Assembly: GCA_937888925.1 (NCBI GenBank)
Contig: CALARM010001005.1
Coordinates: 1-36,916, forward strand
Source: an uncultured Synergistia bacterium
Lineage (GTDB): Bacteria; Eremiobacterota; SpSt-956; JAKJGF01
Direction of reading: 5' to 3'
Length of the DNA stretch: 36,916 nucleotides
Positions within the stretch are counted from its first letter, which is position 1. Each line of letters starts with the position of its first letter. The notes below the pieces were generated by a model that saw only the letters and a program-made list of their open reading frames with translations, was not told the DNA's origin and made no database searches. Made by a program: the position numbers and the translations under genes. Shown here one piece after another: positions 7,942-15,676 of the stretch.

Positions 7942-9927
7942 TCAAAAATCAGGTGGTAATGTTTTAGAACCATCTCTTACGGCAAGAGATAGCAATTTCC
8001 CATCAATTTCTATCATAAGTTTCCATAAAAGAATATTTTCTATGACACTTATAATTTCCTCTTCCTTATAACCTTTCTCTTTAAAAATTTTAAGTATATT
8101 ACCTTTATCCACACCGGTATCACAGTATAGATATATTTCCCTGAAAAGACCTGTAAATATAAAAGAAGACTTCACTCTACATGGGCGGCTGTCTTCCATT
8201 TCCAGCCTGTCTCCATGAACAGTCAATTTAAGCTCAGGTCTTTCAGAGGAATTAAATAGATTTTTCCATTTTTTTATTTCCTTTTTCAATGAAACCAGAC
8301 CTGAATGAAGTAATGGATACATATCATCTTTTTCTCTTTCAATCTGTTTTTCTTCAATAAAGTAAAAGGCTATGTTTTTAATTGTTTCTTCAGACAGAGG
8401 AAGTATATGTCTGTAAAACTGATGAGGTTTTATGGAAAGCCCGTAATCCTGAGATTTATTATAATATTCGTTATTACGAAGAAAAGACAGCCTCACAATA
8501 GATCTGGGAGATTGAAGATGAGAAAGTAAAGGAACAATTCGTGCTGTTTTTTCATGCCATTCATCTTTTTCACCGGGAAAATCATAGATATAATACCATA
8601 CTATCCTTATTCCATATTCGTCACAGAGTTTCAGCAGGAGAATATTCTGCCATGACCTGGCATATTTACCGGCCAGAGATAGGACATCACTGTGGAGTGA
8701 CTCCACACCTGCCAGTATTCTTATTATTCCTGCCTCTTTAAGAAGTTTTATCTGCTCTCTGTTTAAAGTGGATATAGTTTCATAGGAAAGTTCCCAGGAA
8801 GAGCCTGAATTTATAAGTGCCGGAAGAAGGGTGTCAAAGTAATTCATATCCAGAATACTGTCAGTAGTCATAAATTTTCTTATGTTATAACGAAGTGAAA
8901 GCAATTCAAGTTCTTTAATGACTTCTTCCGGAGGTCTGCTTCTATAGGTGAGATTTAGAGAATTTTCAGCACAGAATTTACATTTCTTTTTTACTCCCCA
9001 CCAGCATCCTCTCGAAGTCTGAATTAAGAGAGTTGGTTTTATTACGCCCTTTAATTCCTTCAGGTTATTTAAAGTATCAAAATACTCATCATAATCAGGC
9101 ACAGGTAATCCTGACATATTATATTTCGGCTCACATTGAAGCTTTTCCGGATAGCCTCTGTCCCTGTGGACAGGAGCAAATACTCCGGCAGGAAGTTCCT
9201 TTTTATCTATATTTCTTCCTCTGAGTAATATATTTCCCGCAAGATGTGAAATAATATCATCTGCTTCGCCGGAAACAATGTAATCTACAAAAGAAAAAGT
9301 TTTATGTGTCGTAAGACCTGTTACTGTTTCACAGTGTGAACCGCCCATTACGGTAATCACATCAGGAGACATATCCTTAACGGTTTTAAGCAGTGCCAGA
9401 GAAGGTATATACTGGCTGTAAATAGCAGATATTCCGACTATAGAAGGCTTGCAGGAAAGTATTTCTTCTGAAAATTTTTTAAGAAAGATCCCTGTTTTTT
9501 CCCTGAATTCAATGAATATTTCTTTGATTTTATTTTCATCGGAAAAAGGAAAAGATTTATCTGTAAGCAGAAATTTTATATATCTTTCCGTAATATCTTT
9601 ATGGTCAGGAAAAATTATCCTGCCATAAAGCCAGTCTTCCAGGAATTTTCCCTGGAAAAGACTTATAAAAACATCGATATATTCTCTATATTTTTCTATT
9701 ACTTTTTTTTCAATAATGGTAGTTTTAGGAGAATTTATTTTATTTTTTAGTAATTTTTTTATGAATTCTAAAAAGACCTCTTCTGTAAATATTATATTTC
9801 CATAAAAAATTTTTCCTGATATACCTTCTCTTTTAAGTATTGACTTCAGGAGTCCCAGTGATATTGAGGGATAACGAATGGCACAGAAAGGCATATTTAC
9901 TAAAGCTATATCGATTTTGGAATTCAT
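7942..9927 (-). CDS. RiPP maturation radical SAM protein 1-type enzyme, copy B
   Basis: 661 residues from ATG 9927, preceded by AGGAAG. Cobalamin-type region about 160-225 (VMGGSH, THKTFSFVDYIVSGEAD). The cluster motif SRGCWWG gives Cys308, 316 and 319 (CX7CX2C). GVESLHS is at 407-413 in place of the usual GIESL, and the partner stretch SLAGKYARSWQN differs from the KLMNKGxxAWQN of most copies, so the active-site surface may be divergent. The C-terminal motif is DSRPC (Cys583) rather than DTRPC. It carries a longer insertion (residues about 52-95) than copy A. A 150-base gap separates it from the gene upstream, unlike the tight spacing elsewhere, so it could have its own expression signal. 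Confidence 0.9.
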   Translation of the reverse strand: MNSKIDIALVNMPFCAIRYPSISLGLLKSILKREGISGKIFYGNIIFTEEVFLEFIKKLLKNKINSPKTTIIEKKVIEKYREYIDVFISLFQGKFLEDWLYGRIIFPDHKDITERYIKFLLTDKSFPFSDENKIKEIFIEFREKTGIFLKKFSEEILSCKPSIVGISAIYSQYIPSLALLKTVKDMSPDVITVMGGSHCETVTGLTTHKTFSFVDYIVSGEADDIISHLAGNILLRGRNIDKKELPAGVFAPVHRDRGYPEKLQCEPKYNMSGLPVPDYDEYFDTLNNLKELKGVIKPTLLIQTSRGCWWGVKKKCKFCAENSLNLTYRSRPPEEVIKELELLSLRYNIRKFMTTDSILDMNYFDTLLPALINSGSSWELSYETISTLNREQIKLLKEAGIIRILAGVESLHSDVLSLAGKYARSWQNILLLKLCDEYGIRIVWYYIYDFPGEKDEWHEKTARIVPLLSHLQSPRSIVRLSFLRNNEYYNKSQDYGLSIKPHQFYRHILPLSEETIKNIAFYFIEEKQIEREKDDMYPLLHSGLVSLKKEIKKWKNLFNSSERPELKLTVHGDRLEMEDSRPCRVKSSFIFTGLFREIYLYCDTGVDKGNILKIFKEKGYKEEEIISVIENILLWKLMIEIDGKLLSLAVRDGSKTLPPDF

Positions 9928-10026
9928 TTTGCCACTTCCTGTTTTCTTCAGTAATTTTTTATTTACTTCAACAAAACCTGTTTAAACCTTCAGATATAAG
10001 GACCTGTATAGTATATTTCATAATTT

Positions 10027-10043
10027 AAGGGTTTATTACCCTT
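10027..10043. other. small hairpin in the 150-base gap between maturase copies B and C
   Basis: AAGGGT and ACCCTT form a perfect 6-base stem with a 5-base loop, 35 bases after the end of copy C. There is no run of T on the transcribed strand, so I do not call a terminator; a processing or pausing site is possible. The rest of the gap (9928-10077) shows no ORF and no convincing promoter. Confidence 0.3.
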
Positions 10044-10077
10044 TATGGTATACATTGTTATGAAATTAACTATTATT

Positions 10078-12045
10078 CTATAGATCATGAGGAATAGCTT
10101 TGTATTCTCCTGTTACACAAAGAGCTAAAAGCCTGCCGTCAACTTCTATGATTAATTTCCAGTCAACCAGATCTTTAATAGTCTGATTGATACGAGATTC
10201 GTGAAAAGCTTTTTTCCTGAGTAAATCTACAACAGATTTTCTTTCTAAAGCTTCATTGCACAGCCTGTAACATTCGCTGTAGATTTCTTCAAGGATAAAA
10301 GAAGGCTTTACCGCACATGGCCTTGTATCTTTAATATTTATTTTTTCTCCGTGAAGAGTCATTTTTAATACAGGTCTTTTATCTGATGAAAAAAGACTCC
10401 TCCATTTTTTTATCTCTTTTTTCAGTGAAATTAATCCGCTATAATAGAGAGAATACATTTCGTCCTCTTTTTTTTCTATCTGCCCGTCTTCCGTAAAATA
10501 AAAGACTGTATTTCTTAATACCTCTTCCGGCAGAGGAAAGGTGGCACTATAAAAACTGTGAGGTCTCAAAGAAAGGCCGTATTTTTCTGAATTATCGTAA
10601 TATTCACTGTTACGGAGAAATTGAACGGGAGTTACTGTCCTGGGAGGCTGAAGATGGAAAAGTAAAGGAACTATTTCTGCCATTTCTTCATACCAGCAGT
10701 CCTTTTCTCCGGGGAAGCTGTAGATAAGATTCCAGTTTACATAAATACCGTAATCCATAGCCCATTTGAGAAACATTATATTCTGCCATGCTTTTATACC
10801 TTTATTCATCAGTTTTAAAATTCTGCTGTCAAGACTTTCTATACCGGGCTGAATACTCTTCATGCCTGCTTCACTTAACAGTTTTATCTGTGAATGGCTG
10901 AGATTTGATTTAACTTCACAGAAAATTTCATAGCTATTACCATGACTGATGAGTTCCGGAAGAAAGGACTTAAAATAAGTCATATCCATAATCATATCTG
11001 TGGCACAGAATTTTTTTATTCCATATCTTTCAGAAAGATATTCAAGCTCATATATTACCTGCTGTACATCTTTAGTCCTGTACCTGTAACCGACTCTGTT
11101 GAATCCGCAGAAAGCGCAGGGTTTTTTCTCACCCCACCAGCAACCTCTGGAAGCTTCGAAGAGTAATGAGGGATTTATCATATATTTTAAATGAGTCAGT
11201 GATTTTAATGTTTCAAAATAGTCGTCATAATCGGGAGGAGGAAGATTTTTAAAGGATTCTTTAATAGACATAATTCCATCTTCAGGGTATCCTTTTATTC
11301 TGTGCTCCGGTCCGGTTACACAGGACATAAGTTCTTTTTCCAGGAGAGACGTTTCTTTTTCTAAAATAGATAAAACCAGAGGAGAAATAATATTATCTGC
11401 CTCACCTGACACGATATAATCTATAAAAGAATATGTTTTATGTGTTGTAACAGAAGTAATGTGTTGAAAATGAGACCCTCCCATAAGAGTAATAGTTTCC
11501 GGGTTTATATCTTTTATTATTTTAAGTAAAGCAAGGGAAGGTATATACTGGCAGTGAATGGAAGAACATCCCACTACAGGAGGACTGTCTTCCAGAATAT
11601 GGACTGCAAGGTTTATAAGAAAGGTTTTTGCCTTTTTTTGTAAATTTAAAAGCATTTTTTTTATTCTATCTGATTGCAGATTATGAAAAAATATTTTATC
11701 ATTGAAGAGATATTTCATATACCAGTCAATATTGTTTTTATATTCAGGAAATATTAAAGGAGCAAAGAGCCAGTCGCAGAGAAATTTATTTTCCCATTTA
11801 CTCATAAGATCAAAAAATATTTTTCCTGTAATCTGAAAATTTTCCTTTCCCTGAAATTTTTCAGCTAAAAGGTCCCGGAAAAATTCCAGAAACAGGTAAT
11901 CACTGATTAAAAGATTCCCGTATGTTATCTTACTGGAAAGGCCGTCTCTTTTAAGAATTGCTTTAAGAAGCCCCAGGGATATAGAAGGATGGTTTATTGT
12001 ATAAAAGGGCATATTAACAAGGGAAATATCAATTTTTTTCTTCAT
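10078..12045 (-). CDS. RiPP maturation radical SAM protein 1-type enzyme, copy C
   Basis: 655 residues from ATG 12045; the upstream ribosome site (GGGACAG) is weak. The fold signatures are in order: SISLGLLKAILKRDG, cobalamin-type region about 155-220 (LMGGSHFQH, THKTYSFIDYIVSGEAD), SRGCWWG with Cys302, 310 and 313, PGIESLDS at 400-407, MNKGIKAWQN, SFPGEKD near 443-449, and DTRPC with Cys577. The end is a winged-helix-like tail (WKLIIEVDGRLLALCV). It resembles copy A most in the barrel region (LPELI, EVKxNLxxSQ, GIESLDSRILKLMNKG), suggesting a recent common ancestor. It follows the lipase gene after a 105-base gap that holds a hairpin. Confidence 0.9.
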   Translation of the reverse strand: MKKKIDISLVNMPFYTINHPSISLGLLKAILKRDGLSSKITYGNLLISDYLFLEFFRDLLAEKFQGKENFQITGKIFFDLMSKWENKFLCDWLFAPLIFPEYKNNIDWYMKYLFNDKIFFHNLQSDRIKKMLLNLQKKAKTFLINLAVHILEDSPPVVGCSSIHCQYIPSLALLKIIKDINPETITLMGGSHFQHITSVTTHKTYSFIDYIVSGEADNIISPLVLSILEKETSLLEKELMSCVTGPEHRIKGYPEDGIMSIKESFKNLPPPDYDDYFETLKSLTHLKYMINPSLLFEASRGCWWGEKKPCAFCGFNRVGYRYRTKDVQQVIYELEYLSERYGIKKFCATDMIMDMTYFKSFLPELISHGNSYEIFCEVKSNLSHSQIKLLSEAGMKSIQPGIESLDSRILKLMNKGIKAWQNIMFLKWAMDYGIYVNWNLIYSFPGEKDCWYEEMAEIVPLLFHLQPPRTVTPVQFLRNSEYYDNSEKYGLSLRPHSFYSATFPLPEEVLRNTVFYFTEDGQIEKKEDEMYSLYYSGLISLKKEIKKWRSLFSSDKRPVLKMTLHGEKINIKDTRPCAVKPSFILEEIYSECYRLCNEALERKSVVDLLRKKAFHESRINQTIKDLVDWKLIIEVDGRLLALCVTGEYKAIPHDL

Positions 12046-12072
12046 TTTTTCTGTCCCTATATGATAAAAGAA

Positions 12073-12110
12073 TCACTCTTCAGGAACTTTATTCGATTCC
12101 TGAGCGGTGA
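12073..12110. terminator. two-part hairpin downstream of the lipase gene
   Basis: An outer 4-base stem (TCAC and GTGA) and an inner perfect 7-base stem (TCAGGAA and TTCCTGA, 10-base loop) are separated by a symmetrical 3x3 internal loop. It lies 40 bases after the lipase stop on the minus strand and 28 bases before copy C starts. No strong T-run follows, so it may be a weak terminator, a processing site or an mRNA-stabilising structure. Confidence 0.35.
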
Positions 12111-12150
12111 CTCCTCTATTATAAAAAAACCGGCAATTACTGTTTACAAA

Positions 12151-13383
12151 TTACAAATCGAGTATATAATTTGTTACATCGGGGCAGGCGGAAGGATCAA
12201 GATACTGGAAATGATCTATATTCTGAACAGGCTGCTGGATATTTGTTCCTGTCAGTAAAGAAGAATTTATAGGAACAAGTCCGTCATTATCTCCGCTTAT
12301 AAGGACCCATCCTAATTTTGCCACACCGCTGTAACTGTCATTATAATTACCATCCCATACCCATACAAGCCCTTTTAAACTTACCTGCCAGTGGCCATGC
12401 ATTTCTGCGCCCCAGCTATAATATTTATTTCTACTGGCTATATCTACACTGTCGGTGTTTATGGATTTAATAAAATCCGATGAAGGGGAGAGATCATGAG
12501 GACCGTCAGTGTCAAGGCCTTTTAGAGCGCCAATGGTAAGGATAACATTATTGGCAAGAGGAGACCCAAGATGAGGAGTACTCAGTGTTACCAGTTTTGT
12601 AAAATTCCCTCCCTGGGAAATATAAGAACGGGAAACAAGACCTCCCATAGAATGACCTACAAGTATGGGAGGAGTCTGGAAGTTCTGGCTTTTTATTCTA
12701 TTTAACAGATCTGTGCCGTTAATCTGAATATGCTGTTTCCAGTCATACTGATAGAGCCATACTTCATGTTTACTGTAAAACCCGTTGGCCTGTAAGAAAG
12801 GTACCCATTTATTATCCCAGTTTGCTGCGGTGCCGGTCATACCATGGATAAATATGACAGGACTTCCCGTGCCTCCTCTTTTTTCCAGAAAATAAGTGTT
12901 TACTTTACCAGTATCAAGATTATCCAGTTCCTGATCAAGCTGGGAAAAACTCATATCATCGGAAGCTCCGATAGTAGTGTTTTTCCATGTTGAATAAATA
13001 GAACTGTTATCACTGCCAGTATCGGAAGAATTAATAATTTTATTATAGATCATATTAAATTCTACAGTATGGCCTTTAAGAGGATCTTTAAAAGAAATAT
13101 ACATTTCATTTCCAATTACCTCACCGGTAAAATCAGTCTTTGTAGAAAGATCTGGACTTGAAAAATATACTTCTCCTGAAACAGAAGTTCCATGCTGGGT
13201 TACATTAAGATAGCATGTATCATCGGGCATATCAGGTTGAGTTTCATATAAACCGATGCAATCGTAACCGATCCATTCTCCTGAGAAATCTGTTGTAACA
13301 GATGGAGTGGTAATTACAGGATCATCGCCGCAGCCAGATGTGATAATTATTATAATTAAAAGACAGAGTAAAAGACTTTTCAT
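12151..13383 (-). CDS. lipase/esterase lipoprotein (alpha/beta hydrolase)
   Basis: 410 residues from ATG 13383, chosen for GGAGG upstream and because it gives a clean lipoprotein signal: MKSLLLCLL... ending ITSGC with the lipidated cysteine at 18. Residues about 32-115 form a small beta-rich domain (FSGEWIGYD...). The hydrolase domain has PVIFIHGMTG at 175-184, the nucleophile serine in GHSMGG at 245, acidic residues in SGDNDGLVP (Asp365 or Asp367) and the likely catalytic His391 in IDHFQYL. This is the triacylglycerol-lipase/GPI-deacylase-like pattern. It is probably membrane-attached on the far side of the inner membrane. It is the only non-RiPP gene inside the maturase array, so it may be a passenger or may act on the exported product. 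Confidence 0.82.
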   Translation of the reverse strand: MKSLLLCLLIIIIITSGCGDDPVITTPSVTTDFSGEWIGYDCIGLYETQPDMPDDTCYLNVTQHGTSVSGEVYFSSPDLSTKTDFTGEVIGNEMYISFKDPLKGHTVEFNMIYNKIINSSDTGSDNSSIYSTWKNTTIGASDDMSFSQLDQELDNLDTGKVNTYFLEKRGGTGSPVIFIHGMTGTAANWDNKWVPFLQANGFYSKHEVWLYQYDWKQHIQINGTDLLNRIKSQNFQTPPILVGHSMGGLVSRSYISQGGNFTKLVTLSTPHLGSPLANNVILTIGALKGLDTDGPHDLSPSSDFIKSINTDSVDIASRNKYYSWGAEMHGHWQVSLKGLVWVWDGNYNDSYSGVAKLGWVLISGDNDGLVPINSSLLTGTNIQQPVQNIDHFQYLDPSACPDVTNYILDL

Positions 13384-13440
13384 GAATATCCCTCCTATTT
13401 TTTTCATTTTTTCTCTTGAAAACACATTATTTATTATAAC

Positions 13441-13489
13441 AGTGTATATATAAATAATCTATTAGCTTATAGATATATATAGTGACACT
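13441..13489. repeat. imperfect AT-rich palindrome upstream of the lipase gene
   Basis: AGTGT at 13441-13445 and ACACT at 13485-13489 bracket alternating TA tracts and a central perfect stem (ATCTAT and ATAGAT, 6-base loop, 13457-13474). Just beyond, TGACAC (13483-13488) and GTGTCA (13505-13510) form another inverted repeat. A TATAAT lies on the minus strand at 13433-13438, 50 bases before the lipase start, without a good -35. The region may combine the lipase promoter with an operator or a terminator for copy D. Confidence 0.35.
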
Positions 13490-13557
13490 ATAAGGAACTA
13501 TTTTGTGTCAAACCCCATTATCTACCGGGGAGAATGTCAGCAACTCAATGCTCAGCA

Positions 13558-13650
13558 TTAAAAACTACGGGAGGCTCTCAAAGCAAGAGATAAAAACCTT
13601 CCGTCAACTGAGATCGTTCATTTCATCGTTTTCTCTTTCCATTTAATAAA
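13558..13650 (-). pseudogene. C-terminal relic of a RiPP maturation radical SAM protein 1-type gene
   Basis: On the minus strand the translation reads FIKWKEKTMK, a stop, then TISVDGRFLSLALRAS. This matches the family's terminal motif (IRWKLIIDRDGRFLSLALREP in the deleted copy). At DNA level 27 of 31 bases (about 13573-13603) match the same part of the deleted copy at 7403-7931. Only about 30 codons remain, with an in-frame stop and a small shift at the end. It directly follows the stop of copy D, as expected for a leftover of a former tandem copy. Confidence 0.7.
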
Positions 13651-13663
13651 ATATACATCAGGT

Positions 13664-15676
13664 TTATCTTTCATAAGCACCTTTTTTGAAAAAAAGTAAA
13701 TCTTCTTTTTCAGGAAGAGGTCTGAGAGGTTCTTCTATAGCAAGGGAAAGTAATCTGCTGTCAATATTCAGGAGCAATTTCCATTCTGTCATTTTTTTTA
13801 TACTCTCTTTAATACTATCTTCGTCATTAGAAATTTTAATAATATCTTTTATTAAAGGTCCTTCTTCACAGGCAAGATATACATCTTTATCTATGCCGCA
13901 GAGCAGAAAAGATTGCCGAACAGCACAGGGGCGAGTATCTTCTATTTCTATTCTGTCATCGGAAACCTTCATTTTTAACAGAGGTTTTTTTTCTGCTTTA
14001 TGAAGTTCTTTCCATTTTACCAGTTCTCTTTTTACGGAAAGTAAGCCCATGTGTAACAAATCGTACATGTCATCTTCTAATTTTTCTTTATATCCTTCGT
14101 CTGAAAAAGTAAAAACAAGTTGTTTTACAGTTTCTTCCGGAAGTTTGAAAAATTGCTTATAAGGAGATGGGATCCGCAATTTTAAGCCATATTTTTCTGC
14201 ATTATCATAATAAAAACTGTGTCTTTCGATTATAACGGAGACAATACCTGTAGGAGGTTCAAAATGTACCAGTAAAGGCACGAATTTTGCCATTTCTTCA
14301 TACCATGAATCTTTATCTTCAGGTATATTATGTAGAAAATTCCATTTAACAGAAATACCGTAATAAAAAGACCATTTCAATAAATAAATAGCCTGCCATG
14401 CTTTTAAACCTTTATTAATAAGTTTTAGTGCTTTGCTGTGAAGGGATTCTATACCTGGCTGTATACAGTTTATACCTGCCTGTCTGAAAAGTTTTATCTG
14501 GTTTTTTGTAAGATTTGCCTTTACTTCATAGTAAATATTATAAGGACTGCCCATTTTTATAAGTTCCGGAATAAAAGTGTCATAATAACTTCTGTCCATA
14601 ATACTGTCTATGGAAAGCAGGTCATTAACTCCATATTTTTCAGCCAAAAATTTGAGATCTTCCAGAACTTTTTCTGCAGATTTTCTTCTGTATTTCTGTT
14701 TTACCCCTATAACACTGCAGAAAGTACAGGATTTTTTCTGACCCCACCAGCATCCCCTTGTACTTTCAAAAGGCAGATAGAGATAGGTTACATCCTTCAT
14801 GTAATTTAATCTCTTATATAAGTCAAAGTAGTCATCATAATCAGGGGGAGGGAGTTTTTTAAAGGAATCTTCAGGAGTAATATGGATGTACTCACGTTCC
14901 GGATAGCCATTCTTTCTATGGCCAGGGGTAATTATAGAAGGATGAAATTTTACTTCTTCTGTGTTTTTTGTTATAAGAGAAGTAAAGAAAGGAGAAATAA
15001 GATCATCTGCTTCACCTGTTACAATATAGTCTATCCATGGAAAACTTTTATGGGTTACAATACCTGAGGCATAATCAAACTGAGAGCCTCCTATTATGGT
15101 AATAACTTCCGGCCTTTTTTCTTTTATTATTTTAAGTATTGCAATAGATGGTATATACTGGGAATTGATACAGGAACACCCTGCTATAACAGGATTATCT
15201 TTCAGTATTTCCTCTGTGAGTTCTGATATAAATCTTTCTGTAATCTTATAAAAATCTGAGAATATATCCTGTAATTTCTCAGGTTTAAATTTGAAAACTT
15301 TATGTTTCATTATATTTTCTATATACCAGTCTATATTCTCTTCATAACTGCATGGAAAAATAAAAGAAGAAAAGAGGCAATCTCCCAGATAGTTCAGTTG
15401 AAGGTTTTTTATGAAATCAAATAGATACTGTCTCCGGTTTTTAAAAAAAGCATGATCGGAAGGCAGTTCTTCCAGTAAAAATTCATTTATATTTCCGTCA
15501 ATTCTTTTATTAAGATATACAAGAAGCTCTTCTGTATATAAAAAGTTTGCATAAATTACTCTGCTTTTAAATCCGTCTCTGTTGAGTATTCCCTTTATAA
15601 GTCCCAGAGCCATTGACGGATAATTGATTATTATAGACGGCATACTAATAAGACATATATTTATGTTATTGTCCAT
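13664..15676 (-). CDS. RiPP maturation radical SAM protein 1-type enzyme, copy D
   Basis: 670 residues from ATG 15676, which has GGAGG 9 bases upstream; a frame extension to 15727 has no ribosome site and lies inside copy E. The gene overlaps the end of copy E by 11 bases, implying translational coupling. Cluster motif SRGCWWG-type (STRGCWWG) with Cys309, 317 and 320; PGIESLHS near 407-414; DTRPC with Cys584. Three sites differ from sister copies: the glycine of FPGEKD is lost (HNIPEDKD at 449-456), the RNSxYY stretch is replaced by ERHSFYY (484-490), and VMGG or LMGG is IIGG. The residues 60-130 between the N-terminal fold and the WYIEN segment are long. These changes suggest a changed substrate or reaction. 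Confidence 0.9.
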   Translation of the reverse strand: MDNNINICLISMPSIIINYPSMALGLIKGILNRDGFKSRVIYANFLYTEELLVYLNKRIDGNINEFLLEELPSDHAFFKNRRQYLFDFIKNLQLNYLGDCLFSSFIFPCSYEENIDWYIENIMKHKVFKFKPEKLQDIFSDFYKITERFISELTEEILKDNPVIAGCSCINSQYIPSIAILKIIKEKRPEVITIIGGSQFDYASGIVTHKSFPWIDYIVTGEADDLISPFFTSLITKNTEEVKFHPSIITPGHRKNGYPEREYIHITPEDSFKKLPPPDYDDYFDLYKRLNYMKDVTYLYLPFESTRGCWWGQKKSCTFCSVIGVKQKYRRKSAEKVLEDLKFLAEKYGVNDLLSIDSIMDRSYYDTFIPELIKMGSPYNIYYEVKANLTKNQIKLFRQAGINCIQPGIESLHSKALKLINKGLKAWQAIYLLKWSFYYGISVKWNFLHNIPEDKDSWYEEMAKFVPLLVHFEPPTGIVSVIIERHSFYYDNAEKYGLKLRIPSPYKQFFKLPEETVKQLVFTFSDEGYKEKLEDDMYDLLHMGLLSVKRELVKWKELHKAEKKPLLKMKVSDDRIEIEDTRPCAVRQSFLLCGIDKDVYLACEEGPLIKDIIKISNDEDSIKESIKKMTEWKLLLNIDSRLLSLAIEEPLRPLPEKEDLLFFKKGAYER

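Noticed and set aside
14438..14809. 123-codon open frame opposite maturase copy D
   Set aside because: No ribosome site, no recognisable motif, and fully inside a well-supported gene; similar antisense frames occur opposite other copies because they share sequence.
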